This document shows, piece after piece, positions 34,540 to 43,773 of a DNA stretch of 64,000 bases. A program made the translations under genes and the position numbers. Source of the stretch: CAXBGS01 sp963975425 (GTDB lineage: Bacteria; Planctomycetota; Planctomycetia; Pirellulales; Pirellulaceae); the NCBI GenBank assembly GCA_963975425.1, contig CAXBGS010000017.1:105475-169474 (forward strand), written 5' to 3'. The notes under the pieces are model-generated. The model was not told where the DNA came from. It was given only the letters and a program-made list of their open reading frames with translations, and did not search any database. How positions within the stretch are numbered: the first letter of the stretch is position 1; the number at the start of each line of letters is the position of its first letter.

Positions 34540-36420
34540 ATGAACTATTCCACTCGATTTGCCTCCGCTCGTGGTCGTCACGGTGGGCTGGCTGGTATCG
34601 TCGTCGTGTGCCTTTTGCTGGCCGGTGTGGTCGGCTGGGCTGGGTATGAATACTTTTTCGGCGGTGTTTCCGGTGTTTCGCAGGATGACCTGATCACGCA
34701 AGAAGTGTTCCAGGGGCCGTTCGACCATATCGTGCTCGAGCAGGGCGAAATCGAAAGCAGTAGTAACATTGAAGTCGTCAGCAGTGTGAAATCGCGCAGC
34801 GGCGGTGGAGGCGGAGCGGCGATCCTGTGGGTCATCGACGAAGGCACGGTTGTCAAAGAAGGTGACAAACTGGTCGAGCTTGATTCGTCGGAATTGGAAC
34901 AGCTGTTAAAAGATCAACGCATCCAGGTCATCACGCAGGAAGCCGCCGTGACGACGGCAGAAGCCCTGCTGGAACAAGCCAAGATCGCTCGCGAAGAGTA
35001 TCTCGAAGGCGTCTATAAAACTGAAGAAAAAGCCATCCAAAGCGAGATGGCCGTCGCCGAACAAGACCTTCGGAAAGCCCAGTTGGCGTTGCAGAGTAGT
35101 GAACGTTTGGTCGCGAAAGGGCTGGTCAAATCGTTGCAGCTTGATGCTGACAAATTCGCCGTCGCAAATGCACAAAACCAGCTTGAAGCCGCCGAAGGCC
35201 GCCTCCGCGTGCTGCAGAATCTGACGAAAAAGAAAATGCTGGTGCAGTTCGACAGTGATATCGAGGCGGCACAGGCCGGATTGGCCGCGGCTCGAAGCGA
35301 TCTGGAAGAGAAAGAAAACGAACTCGCCGACATTCAAGAACAGATTAAGAATTGTGTGCTCGTGGCGCCCGCGGCCGGTGTTGTTGTGCATGCCAACAAG
35401 TTCAGCAGTCGTGGCGGAAACGCCGAATTTGTCGTCGAGCCCGGAGCAACCGTTCGCGAACGCCAAACGATCATCCGCCTGCCCGATCCATCCCAGATGC
35501 AGGTCGAATGCAAGATCAACGAGTCGCGAATCACGCTGATTCGTGAGGGCATGGCCGCTAAGATTTCCGTCGACGCTATTCCCGGCATGGTGCTGAAAGG
35601 CCGCGTGAAAAAGGTCAATCGATACGCCGAGCCGGGCGGATTCTTTAGTTCGTCGGTCAAAGAGTATGCCACGATCGTGTCGATCATCGATCCGCCGGAC
35701 AACATTCGTACCGGGATGACCGCCGAGGCGCAAATTTTTGTCGAACAGATCTCCGACGCCACGCAGATTCCGATTCAGGGGCTGTATGAACACGGTGGCC
35801 GAATGTATTCGTTGGTCCAAGAGGGGCCGCAGTCGTTCCGAACCACCGAAGTCGAAATCGGCGCGACCAACGACACCATGGCCAGCATCAACTCGGGATT
35901 GGAGCCAGGTGAGACCGTCATCCTGAACCTGCGTGAGCATTTGGACCTGATGGACCTGCCAGAGCTCGTTCAAGAGGACAATAGCGACATGCAAGAAATT
36001 GCGGACGTCAAACCTGGCAGCGGCGGTCCGCCCTTGGACGGTGCATCACGCCCAGGCGGACCTGGCGGAGGACCCGGCGGTGGTGGGCCTCGCGGTGGCG
36101 GTGGACCTGGATTCGGTGGCCCCGGCGGCGGACCCGGATTTGGCGGCCCCGGCGGTGGACCCGGCGAAGGTGGTCCTGGCGGAATGGCCGGCGGTGGCGG
36201 CGGGGGTGGACGTGATCCAGCGACCATGGTCACGCGGACGTTTGAACGCGTCGATTCCGATGGTGACGGTACGTTGTCAGCCGAAGAGATCAGCCAGATC
36301 GATCCCGAGCGGCGCGGACTCGTCGATTCGGCTGACGCCGATGGTGACGGATCGGTCACCCGAGCAGAGTTGATGCGGGCCGCACGCGAACGCATGAGCC
36401 AAGGCGGTGGTGGTCGCTAG
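34540..36420 (+). CDS. MacA/HlyD-type efflux adaptor with C-terminal EF-hand pair
   Basis: 626 residues from the ATG at 34540; a GTG at 34489 would add 17 residues. One membrane anchor (GGLAGIVVVCLLLAGVVGWA, residues 15-34). A biotinyl-lipoyl-like domain interrupted by a long helical hairpin (about 120-280) and a beta-barrel region define a periplasmic adaptor. After about residue 510 comes a Gly/Pro linker (GGPGGGPGF repeats). It ends with two canonical EF-hand loops, DSDGDGTLSAEE and DADGDGSVTRAE, near residues 573-615. Calcium-responsive control is inferred; such a fusion is unusual. The stop overlaps the ATPase gene start (TAGTG). Confidence 0.88.
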   Translation: MNYSTRFASARGRHGGLAGIVVVCLLLAGVVGWAGYEYFFGGVSGVSQDDLITQEVFQGPFDHIVLEQGEIESSSNIEVVSSVKSRSGGGGGAAILWVIDEGTVVKEGDKLVELDSSELEQLLKDQRIQVITQEAAVTTAEALLEQAKIAREEYLEGVYKTEEKAIQSEMAVAEQDLRKAQLALQSSERLVAKGLVKSLQLDADKFAVANAQNQLEAAEGRLRVLQNLTKKKMLVQFDSDIEAAQAGLAAARSDLEEKENELADIQEQIKNCVLVAPAAGVVVHANKFSSRGGNAEFVVEPGATVRERQTIIRLPDPSQMQVECKINESRITLIREGMAAKISVDAIPGMVLKGRVKKVNRYAEPGGFFSSSVKEYATIVSIIDPPDNIRTGMTAEAQIFVEQISDATQIPIQGLYEHGGRMYSLVQEGPQSFRTTEVEIGATNDTMASINSGLEPGETVILNLREHLDLMDLPELVQEDNSDMQEIADVKPGSGGPPLDGASRPGGPGGGPGGGGPRGGGGPGFGGPGGGPGFGGPGGGPGEGGPGGMAGGGGGGGRDPATMVTRTFERVDSDGDGTLSAEEISQIDPERRGLVDSADADGDGSVTRAELMRAARERMSQGGGGR

Positions 36421-37226
36421 TGGATACCTCGCAAGCTTACAGCCCGGCCGCACCCGGGGCGGCTGCCGTTGCGACAGAATCGGCGACGTCGATCCGCAAC
36501 TTGGCCAAACACTACGTGCTGAAAAGCGAAACCGTCAAAGCGTTGCGCGGTGTCTCGTTCGAAGTCCCGGTTGGGGACTATGTTGCCATCATGGGACCTT
36601 CGGGAAGCGGGAAAAGTACGCTGTTGAATCTGTTGGGGTGCTTGGACAAACCGACCGAAGGCAGCCTGATTTTGGGCGGCGACGATATCGCATCAATGAG
36701 CGATGACCAGTTGGCCGAAGTTCGCAGCCAACGAATCGGATTCGTTTTTCAATCCTATAACTTGATTCAACAACTTAGCGTCGTCGAAAACATCCAGGTC
36801 CCGCTTTATTACCAAGGCAAGCTTGGCCCGGAACAGTACCAGCGTGCCGTCAAGTTGGCCGAACGTGTGGGTTTAGGCGATCGGCTTGATCACCGCCCCA
36901 ATCAACTCTCCGGTGGACAACAACAACGCGTCGCCATCGCACGCAGCTTGATCAACGATCCGTTTTTTGTCTTGGCGGACGAAGCAACAGGAAACTTGGA
37001 CTCGGTCACAACCGACGAAATCCTGGGGCTGTTTGACGAACTGAATGCCGAAGGCCGAACAATCATCATGGTGACCCACGAAGACGACGTCGCCGAACGT
37101 GCTAAGCGAATCGTTCGCTTAAAGGACGGGCTGTTGCATAGTGACGATGTGATCAGCGAAGAACGCCGACAAGCCGCTCGCGACCAGCAGCGAGCCGCCG
37201 TCGAAGCACTCAAGGCCAGAGAATAA
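36420..37226 (+). CDS. ABC transporter ATP-binding protein (LolD/MacB type)
   Basis: 268 residues from a GTG at 36420 overlapping the adaptor's stop. Walker A MGPSGSGKST, signature LSGGQQQRVAIARS and Walker B LADEATGNLD are complete (A in place of the usual P). YNLIQQLSVVENIQVPL is typical of LolD/MacB ATPases. It energises the MacB-like permease encoded 16 bp downstream, and could also serve the large permease at 28651. A short N-terminal extension rich in Ala precedes the domain. Cytoplasmic. Confidence 0.93.
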   Translation: MDTSQAYSPAAPGAAAVATESATSIRNLAKHYVLKSETVKALRGVSFEVPVGDYVAIMGPSGSGKSTLLNLLGCLDKPTEGSLILGGDDIASMSDDQLAEVRSQRIGFVFQSYNLIQQLSVVENIQVPLYYQGKLGPEQYQRAVKLAERVGLGDRLDHRPNQLSGGQQQRVAIARSLINDPFFVLADEATGNLDSVTTDEILGLFDELNAEGRTIIMVTHEDDVAERAKRIVRLKDGLLHSDDVISEERRQAARDQQRAAVEALKARE

Positions 37227-37242
37227 AGCGAGGTAGCGAAGA

Positions 37243-38574
37243 ATGCTCTGGTTAAGAACTTGGCGATTAGGAATCAAAAGCCTCGCACTGCACCCGCTCC
37301 GCAGCGGACTGACAATGCTGGGGATCATGATCGGTGTTTGGGCGGTGATTGTGCTGACCGCAATCAGCCAAGGTGCCAGCAACCAGGTCCAAGCGCAAAT
37401 CGCTTCGCTGGGTGCGAACACCATCATTGTCCGTACACAAAAACCGCCGGACGACAAACTTGCCAGCGGCCGCGTTAGCCAATACGGCCTGTTGCGGCGC
37501 GATATGGATCGCATCCTGGGCAGTCTGCCTACGATTCAGGAAGCGATTCCGATTCGCGAAATTCGGCGTCAATTCACCTACCAGGATCGATCCGTTGATG
37601 GTCGTCTGGTCGGTTGCACGCCAAATTACGCCGACGTCAATCACTTAAAAATTCGCAACCGGGGCGGACGTTTTCTTTCCGATGCCGACAACATGCGTGC
37701 GGATACCGTTTGTGTGTTGTCATCGGGCGTCGCCGAACGGCTGTTTCCCTACGAAGACCCGATCGGAAAGCGTGTCTATATTCCCGAGCACACCGATTAC
37801 TACAAAATCGTCGGCGTGTTGGAACACCGTAATCCTTCGGCCGCTATTGGTGGATCGCTCGATTCGCAAGACTTTTCCTCAGACATCTATATTCCGTTTC
37901 GAACCGTGCGCCAGCGAATCGGGGACCTGATCATCACGCGCCGTGCCGGACAATTCGCATCGGAACTGATCGAGCTGGATCAGATCACGCTGCAGGTCGA
38001 ATCGAGCGAACAGGTGCGCACCAGTGCGGCCATGATCGAGACAATCTTGGCGCAGACGCACTCGCAGATGGGTGATACGGCGGTGGTTGTCCCGTTGGAA
38101 TTGCTTGAACAAGCCCGCAACATGGAATTGATGTTTTTGGGGATCGGTATCTTGATCGCCTGCATTTCGTTGATGGTCGGCGGTATCGGCATCATGAACA
38201 TCATGTTGGCCAGCGTCACCGAGCGGACTCGCGAAATCGGTGTCCGTCGCGCGTTAGGTGCCAAACGTGGTGACATTACGAGACAGTTCTTGGTGGAAAC
38301 GATCGTGCTTAGTTTTGCCGGTGCAATTCTTGGTATTGTGCTGGGTTTCCTGAGCATGCCGATGTATCGCGGTTTGATTTGGGGAGCCCGCAAAGGACTT
38401 CCCGAACAGTTCGCCGCCCTGCCCCCGGCAATTCGTGAAGCGGAACCGTCAATCGTCTATTGGACGATTCCCTTGGCGGTCGGTATCGCGGTTGCAGTCG
38501 GACTTGTCAGCGGTTTGTACCCGGCGATCCGAGCGGCCAGAATGAACCCGATCGAAGCTCTGCGTCACGAGTGA
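37243..38574 (+). CDS. MacB-like ABC transporter permease
   Basis: 443 residues. GAGG lies 9 bases upstream of the ATG. The N-terminal helix (LTMLGIMIGVWAVIVLTAIS), a large periplasmic domain beginning GASNQVQAQIASLGANTIIV, and three C-terminal helices (ISLMVGGIGIMNIMLASVTE; TREIGVRRALGAKRGDI) are classic MacB/FtsX features. Together with the adaptor and ATPase it forms a mechanotransmission-type exporter. The outer-membrane channel is probably the TolC-like protein encoded 9 kb away. Its 3' end overlaps the convergent gene by 10 bp. Confidence 0.93.
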   Translation: MLWLRTWRLGIKSLALHPLRSGLTMLGIMIGVWAVIVLTAISQGASNQVQAQIASLGANTIIVRTQKPPDDKLASGRVSQYGLLRRDMDRILGSLPTIQEAIPIREIRRQFTYQDRSVDGRLVGCTPNYADVNHLKIRNRGGRFLSDADNMRADTVCVLSSGVAERLFPYEDPIGKRVYIPEHTDYYKIVGVLEHRNPSAAIGGSLDSQDFSSDIYIPFRTVRQRIGDLIITRRAGQFASELIELDQITLQVESSEQVRTSAAMIETILAQTHSQMGDTAVVVPLELLEQARNMELMFLGIGILIACISLMVGGIGIMNIMLASVTERTREIGVRRALGAKRGDITRQFLVETIVLSFAGAILGIVLGFLSMPMYRGLIWGARKGLPEQFAALPPAIREAEPSIVYWTIPLAVGIAVAVGLVSGLYPAIRAARMNPIEALRHE

Positions 38575-39029
38575 TCGTCACCGGAGTCGCGTTGGTCGGC
38601 GTCGGTCAAGTGGATCGGCGCGCTGCCGTCGCGATACGAACGGAACATCAGTGCGCAACCCGCGGCGAACAAGATGATCATGCCAAGTAAGTGTGTCAGC
38701 TTGGTGTCGATGATGAATCGAATTCGGCTGAGGATCTCGATGGCCAAGATGGCGATGCCGACATAGGTCAAAATCCACGGCCATCGGCGGCGCGAATCGA
38801 CGAATAGCGAGAACACACCGATAAAGAACGGAACGAAAAGGATCCCCATCGACGTCGTGTCGATCATCCGTCCGTGGCGCCCGCCGCCACCCATCATTCC
38901 ACTCAACACACCCGGATGCCCCGCGTGAACGCGGACCGAGTCAAAGAAAAAATAGACTCCGGCGATCGCCATCAAAAGTCCAAAGAAGAACATGCCGATG
39001 CCGCCATCGGTACCACCAGAACCTTTCAC
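38565..39029 (-). CDS. Small four-helix membrane protein, unknown function
   Basis: 154 residues. Hydrophobic segments: GMFFFGLLMAIAGVYFFF, MGILFVPFFIGVFSLFV, WPWILTYVGIAILAIEIL and LLGMIILFAAGCALMF. A Gly/His-rich loop (GHPGVLSGMMGGGGRHGR) follows the first helix. No known domain recognised. It converges on and overlaps the MacB-like permease gene by 10 bp. Inner-membrane location is likely. Confidence 0.8.
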   Translation of the reverse strand: MKGSGGTDGGIGMFFFGLLMAIAGVYFFFDSVRVHAGHPGVLSGMMGGGGRHGRMIDTTSMGILFVPFFIGVFSLFVDSRRRWPWILTYVGIAILAIEILSRIRFIIDTKLTHLLGMIILFAAGCALMFRSYRDGSAPIHLTDADQRDSGDDHS

Positions 39030-39088
39030 AGACGCCTCGCCAATGTGTGTTGGTTGCTAAAGAGCTTCGCTGATCACTGCGAACCAGT

Positions 39089-39961
39089 CTAACCAGCCGA
39101 TGGAACGGCAGCGCGGGCGACCACCCGGTGGAAATGCAAATAAACTTCGCGATCAACCACGCGGCGCACGCCTTCGACCAAGCATGCCGGTTCGTTCTCG
39201 CGCTCCCCCGTCGCGATCACGTCGGCCAAGGGGGTTCCCGGAGCGACCGAAAACGTTTGCTGATTGATCGTTTGGTTGCCGGCGTCTAGTTCCGGGATGA
39301 TGAAATGACACGTCGCGCCGAACGTCAACATGCGGGCGTTATAAGCGTCATGGTAGGGACGGAATCCGGGGAATCCGGGCAGCAATCCGTGGTGCAGATT
39401 GATGATTCGCCCGCCCGCGAATTGCCAACACGTGCTGGGCGGCAAGACTCGCATGTACCGGGCCAACACCACGTAATCGACGTCGAACTCGTCCAGCGTC
39501 TGGACCATCGCCGCATCGTCGGCCGCCCCGTTGCCGTCACCGATCATCCGATACGGCACATCGAACTCGTCGGCCAATGACTGCAGTTTCTTTCGATTGG
39601 AAATAATGACGGCCGCCTCGGCATCGATGACTCCGGTTCGGACCGCCTCAAGGACCGCCCTGGGAGTATGTTCAACAAACGTGCCGCAAATCGCCAAACG
39701 AGGTCGGCGGGCGCGCCGTTCGCTGCTCCAGACCCGGATCGCCAGATGCGTGTGTTCGCCGATCTGTCGCATCGCGTCGACCAACGGATCGAACTCATTG
39801 GGCTCGATGTGCAGACGACAGAGCAATGCGAATAAATGTTCCTCGTCGTGATCGTACATCTGAATTTCGGCAATCCGAGCGCCGCGGCCGGTCACGTGAT
39901 GGATAATCGGATCGGTTAGCCCGACGTTGTCGGGCCCCAGTGCGGTGATGACGACTTCCAT
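39089..39961 (-). CDS. purU: Formyltetrahydrofolate deformylase
   Basis: 290 residues from the ATG at 39961, preceded by AAAGGA at about 8 bases. An N-terminal ACT domain (ITALGPDNVGLTDPIIHHVT) is followed by a formyltransferase-type hydrolase domain with NLHHGLLPGFPG (Asn188, His190/191) and Asp226 in PELDAG, the catalytic set of PurU. It hydrolyses 10-formyl-THF to THF and formate, balancing one-carbon pools. Length and domain order match E. coli PurU (280 residues). Divergent from a cysteine-cluster gene, with about 100 bp between starts. Confidence 0.92.
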   Translation of the reverse strand: MEVVITALGPDNVGLTDPIIHHVTGRGARIAEIQMYDHDEEHLFALLCRLHIEPNEFDPLVDAMRQIGEHTHLAIRVWSSERRARRPRLAICGTFVEHTPRAVLEAVRTGVIDAEAAVIISNRKKLQSLADEFDVPYRMIGDGNGAADDAAMVQTLDEFDVDYVVLARYMRVLPPSTCWQFAGGRIINLHHGLLPGFPGFRPYHDAYNARMLTFGATCHFIIPELDAGNQTINQQTFSVAPGTPLADVIATGERENEPACLVEGVRRVVDREVYLHFHRVVARAAVPSAG

Positions 39962-40064
39962 CCCTGTATCCTTTATGGATCTTGAAATTGCGTTAAGCTG
40001 TGCTGCCCTTATCTTTGCACATCGGATCCGGTTTATTAAAGGCCACTCAAGGAGACTCGCATTG

Positions 40065-40532
40065 GTGACCACGTCAAATCTGCCGACGGCCCGACGCAGC
40101 CGGGATGATTATCCCGCTGATACGAATCTGTGCGAACACTGTACCGCGAAATGTTGTCACTACTTTGCCCTTGCGATTGATGAACCGGTCGACCGACGCG
40201 ATTATGACTTCATGCGTTGGTACTTGCTGCATGAGCACGCGACGGTGTTTGTCGATGGTGAAACCTGGTACCTGTTGGTGCACACGACGTGCAAGCATCT
40301 GCGAGACGACTATCGCTGTGGGATCTATGAGACACGCCCGCAAATTTGTCGTGAATACACGACGAAAGAATGCGAGTTCGATGACGATTATTGTTACGAC
40401 GCATACTTCGAAACACCCGAACAAATCGACGAATATGCCGACGCACTGTTCGGGCCGCAGTTCCCTGATTTTGAACGCAACGATCGCGATTCGCTTCGTA
40501 GCCGACGGCCGACCGGTTTGCCCGTTGCATAG
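40065..40532 (+). CDS. YkgJ-family cysteine-cluster protein
   Basis: 155 residues from a GTG at 40065, chosen because AAGGAG ends 10 bases upstream; TTG at 40062 is an alternative, and the longer ORF from 39927 runs across the divergent purU start. The Cys pattern CEHCTAKCCHYF, CKHLRDDYRCGIYETRPQIC and later Cys residues fit the YkgJ/UPF0153 zinc or iron-sulfur cluster family. It is acidic at the C-terminus. Function unknown; metal or cluster binding is inferred from the family. Confidence 0.87.
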   Translation: MTTSNLPTARRSRDDYPADTNLCEHCTAKCCHYFALAIDEPVDRRDYDFMRWYLLHEHATVFVDGETWYLLVHTTCKHLRDDYRCGIYETRPQICREYTTKECEFDDDYCYDAYFETPEQIDEYADALFGPQFPDFERNDRDSLRSRRPTGLPVA

Positions 40533-40732
40533 CGAGGCTGCCGCGTAGCACTGTTGCTGCTGCTTGGCGTTACGACCGCTTGGCGATCCCTTGCTTGGCA
40601 TTTTTTAGCATCAACGCACAAGCGGCATTGTTGAAGTCACCTTTTTCGAGGGTTCGATTTCCTCGAGTTTCCTTTCGCCAAGACGAATCGATTTTCACGT
40701 TCTTGGCACCATTCCAACTGCGCAACGATTCT

Positions 40733-42073
40733 ATGTCTCTGATTCAACCTCGAACGCTCAAGGGTTTTCGTGATTATTTGCCGGCGGTGATGATTCCTCG
40801 CGAGCGTTTGATGCAAACCGCGCGCGACGTCTTTCAGCTTTTTGGCTTCGCGCCAATCGATACGCCGACGCTAGAGCATCTGGAAATCCTGACGGGCAAA
40901 GGCAGTGACGAAACCGATCGACAAATCTATCGCTTCGAGGACGGCGGCGGTCGCCCGGTGGGAATGCGTTTCGATCTGACGGTTCCACTGGCAAGATTTG
41001 CCGCGCAGCACATTGGTACTTTGGGGACGCCGTTCAAGCGTTACCACATCGCACCGGTCTGGCGCGGCGAAAACCCACAAGCGGGTCGGTATCGCGAATT
41101 TGTGCAGTGTGACTTTGACACGATCGGCACCGAATCGGTGCTCGCGGATATCGAAGCGGTCGTGGTGATTGACCGTCTATTGGCCACCATCGGATTCGAC
41201 CGATTCACGATCAGCATCAACAACCGAACCGTCCTGACCGGACTGCTGGAACATCTCGGACTGGCCGACCGCACCGTTCCGGTGCTTCGGACGCTGGACA
41301 AGCTTGCCAAGATCGGTCGCCAAAAAACGGCTGACGAAATGTGCCGGGTTGCCGAGATCGATCCCTCGCAAGCGGATTCCGTATTGCGGTTGGCCGAGTG
41401 TCACGGTGAAGCGGCAGAAATTTTTCAGCAGCTTCCCGATATCACTGGCGGAAATGAAAATGCCGCGGCCGGAATTGCACGATTGAAAGACGTTTACGAG
41501 GGTGCCGTCGCGTCGGGTGTGCCTGCGCGTCGTATCAAGGTTGATGTGTCGATCGCGCGCGGTCTTGATTATTACACCGGCATGATTTTCGAAACGACAT
41601 TGGACGACTTGCCGGGTATCGGCAGCGTTTGCAGTGGCGGTCGGTATGATAATTTGGCTCAGCTATACACCAAGCAGCACTTGCCTGGCATTGGGGCTTC
41701 GCTGGGGCTCGACCGGTTGCTGGCGGCGATGGAACAACTGGACTTGTTGCCAAAAGCGTCCAAAGCGGCACCGGTTTTCATTCCCTACTTTGATGCGGAC
41801 CATCGTGACGACTATCTGCGGTTGGCATCGAATTTGCGCGACGCGGGTATCGGTGCCGAGGTCTATCCCGATGCGAAAAAATTGGGTGCACAATTAAAGT
41901 ACGCCGATGCGCAAGGTTTTCAGATCGCCGTTATCGCCGGTGGCAGTGAATGGTCCGAACATCGATGCCAATTAAAGACGCTCGCGACGAAGGAATCGAC
42001 CGACGTCGCCTACACGCACGATGACCCGGCGGCCACGATCGCGGCAGTCAAGGATGCGATCGGTTCGCACTAA
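40733..42073 (+). CDS. hisS: Histidyl-tRNA synthetase
   Basis: 446 residues from the ATG at 40733; the ORF extends to 40580 without conserved content. Class II motifs: KGFRDYLPAVMIPRERL, RFEDGGGRPVGMRFDLTVPL, the histidine-specific RGLDYYTGMIFE, and motif 3 PGIGASLGLDRLL. The C-terminal anticodon-binding domain follows (VFIPYFDADHRDDYLRLASN). It charges tRNA-His and is essential. The 3' end overlaps the convergent CinA-like gene by 26 bp. Confidence 0.96.
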   Translation: MSLIQPRTLKGFRDYLPAVMIPRERLMQTARDVFQLFGFAPIDTPTLEHLEILTGKGSDETDRQIYRFEDGGGRPVGMRFDLTVPLARFAAQHIGTLGTPFKRYHIAPVWRGENPQAGRYREFVQCDFDTIGTESVLADIEAVVVIDRLLATIGFDRFTISINNRTVLTGLLEHLGLADRTVPVLRTLDKLAKIGRQKTADEMCRVAEIDPSQADSVLRLAECHGEAAEIFQQLPDITGGNENAAAGIARLKDVYEGAVASGVPARRIKVDVSIARGLDYYTGMIFETTLDDLPGIGSVCSGGRYDNLAQLYTKQHLPGIGASLGLDRLLAAMEQLDLLPKASKAAPVFIPYFDADHRDDYLRLASNLRDAGIGAEVYPDAKKLGAQLKYADAQGFQIAVIAGGSEWSEHRCQLKTLATKESTDVAYTHDDPAATIAAVKDAIGSH

Positions 42074-42575
42074 GCAAGTTCGCTTCTTTGGCAAACCGCA
42101 GGACTTCTCTGGTTGCTTCGATTTGTCGACCGCGCCGGTCGTTTGCAACCAACTGTATGCGTACCGAATTGGTTTGCGATTCGGTTTCACCGCGGCACGC
42201 ACAGGCAATGTATACCGTGCCATCGATATCTTGCGGTGCGTCAGGGCCAAGGTGCCCTGTCACTGCAACGGCAATGTCGGCTTGTGAGGTTTTTGCCAAC
42301 ACTTCGAATGCCATCGCGCGGGTGACTTGGTCGCTGACCGCCGTGAACTCGTGAAGATCGTGCGCAGAAATGTTTAGCCAAGCTTGCTTGGTTTCTTCTT
42401 GATAGGTGACCGCGCTGCCGCACAACCAATTCGATACACCGGGAATTCGGGTCATCGTGGCCGCAACCAAACCACCGGTGCAGCTTTCGGCAAAGACGAT
42501 GCGACGATGATGCCGGCTTAGTAAGTCGACCAATTCGCTTGCGGCGTCCACCAGTTCCTGATCATCGCTGCTCAA
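42048..42575 (-). CDS. CinA C-terminal domain-like nicotinamide-nucleotide amidohydrolase (PncC type)
   Basis: 175 residues. Motifs of the CinA/PncC amidase domain: RIVFAESCTGGLVAATMT, VTYQEETKQAWLNIS and DIAVAVTGHLGPD. This single-domain form deamidates nicotinamide mononucleotide in NAD recycling. It is encoded last in a minus-strand operon; its start overlaps the adaptor gene's end by 14 bp, and its 3' end overlaps hisS. The first ten residues are variable. Confidence 0.9.
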   Translation of the reverse strand: MSSDDQELVDAASELVDLLSRHHRRIVFAESCTGGLVAATMTRIPGVSNWLCGSAVTYQEETKQAWLNISAHDLHEFTAVSDQVTRAMAFEVLAKTSQADIAVAVTGHLGPDAPQDIDGTVYIACACRGETESQTNSVRIQLVANDRRGRQIEATREVLRFAKEANLLSANRSHP

Positions 42576-43773
42576 CTTGTACCCCGTCTTCTAATGTGTC
42601 GCTCGGATGGATCACGACGACCGAATCGACATTGATTCCGCCCAGGATTTCGGCTTGCCGACCATTGTTGTGGCCGACGTCCACCGGTGTCAGGATCGCA
42701 ACGCCGTTGCGGACTTCGAACACATGCCACCGTTGTTCGACGCGGAACAGTGCGCTGGTGGGGATCTGCAGTACGCTGTCGGAACTCCACACGATCATAC
42801 GACAGTCGACGCGGAAATTGTCACCAAGTTGCGTCCGCGATTCGGGTGGATCCAGCAGATCGATCACGACGTTGACTCGCTGTTCCTCGACGCCCAATGC
42901 CGACAGCTTGGTGAATCCCGACGGTTCGACCAACCGAACACGTCCGCGCAGTGGTTTTTCACCGCCCCAGTGTTCCAAGGAGACATCGTTTCCGGCTTGG
43001 ATCCGGACCGCATCACGGGACAGCACATCGGCGACGACTTCCAAGTCCGACGGGTCACCCACTTCCATCAACGGCGACCCGGCGGTGATGACGGCAGCAC
43101 TTTCCTGGTTGATACGTAGTACGCGTCCGTCGATCGGAGCGTTGATTGGCAATTCGCCGTCACCATTTTTTTGCTTGGCGGGATCGGTCAGGATCAATGC
43201 GGCTTCTTGCAATTCCAACTCGTACTTCGCGATATCAACGGCCAATTCCGCGCTTCGTGCGTCTTCGGTCGCTTGTCGAAACGCCAGCTCTTTTTCGGCA
43301 AATTCAAGATCCGAGGCCGCATTGTTGCGACGTAATACGCGGACGCGTCCCATCTCGGATTCCGCAAAGTTAAGCGCGTTCTTGGCTTTGGTTTGTTCGG
43401 TCTTGGCGGCTTCGAGTTTACGCTGTGCCGCGCGCACGCGGGCTTCCGCTTGCGCCACCATGCGCGGATCGAGTAATTCGGGATCGGTCGGTTCCATGCG
43501 AGCCAACACCGTTTCACCGGCTTTGACTTCGTCGCCGACATCCAAGGTGATGCGCAGCAATCGCCCGCTCAGCGGTGTCGATACGACATAACGTTCTCGG
43601 ATGCGTGTGATCCCGTCCTCGTCGATGGTGACTTGCATTGGTGCTTGTTCGGCACGTGCCGTATCGACCAACACTTTTTGGGGACGCATGGCGATGTATA
43701 ACGTCACCGCGATCATGATCAAGGCCAGGGTCCACCAAGCCAACCGACGCAATCGTGTGGATGTCTTATTCAT
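42562..43773 (-). CDS. HlyD/RND-type periplasmic adaptor protein
   Basis: 403 residues from the ATG at 43773, which overlaps the permease stop as ATGA. N-terminal anchor (WWTLALIMIAVTLYIAM) follows a short basic leader. The lipoyl half-motifs (STPLSGRLLRITLDVGDEV and INAPIDGRVLRIN) flank a helical hairpin rich in Ala, Glu and Lys; the barrel and membrane-proximal domains follow (VLQIPTSALFRVEQRW). Links the ABC permease to an outer-membrane channel. No EF-hand tail, unlike the adaptor at 34540. Confidence 0.91.
   Translation of the reverse strand: MNKTSTRLRRLAWWTLALIMIAVTLYIAMRPQKVLVDTARAEQAPMQVTIDEDGITRIRERYVVSTPLSGRLLRITLDVGDEVKAGETVLARMEPTDPELLDPRMVAQAEARVRAAQRKLEAAKTEQTKAKNALNFAESEMGRVRVLRRNNAASDLEFAEKELAFRQATEDARSAELAVDIAKYELELQEAALILTDPAKQKNGDGELPINAPIDGRVLRINQESAAVITAGSPLMEVGDPSDLEVVADVLSRDAVRIQAGNDVSLEHWGGEKPLRGRVRLVEPSGFTKLSALGVEEQRVNVVIDLLDPPESRTQLGDNFRVDCRMIVWSSDSVLQIPTSALFRVEQRWHVFEVRNGVAILTPVDVGHNNGRQAEILGGINVDSVVVIHPSDTLEDGVQVEQR

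Noticed and set aside
34906..35994. 362-residue minus-strand ORF opposite the adaptor gene
   Set aside because: Antisense to strongly conserved adaptor motifs; no independent features.
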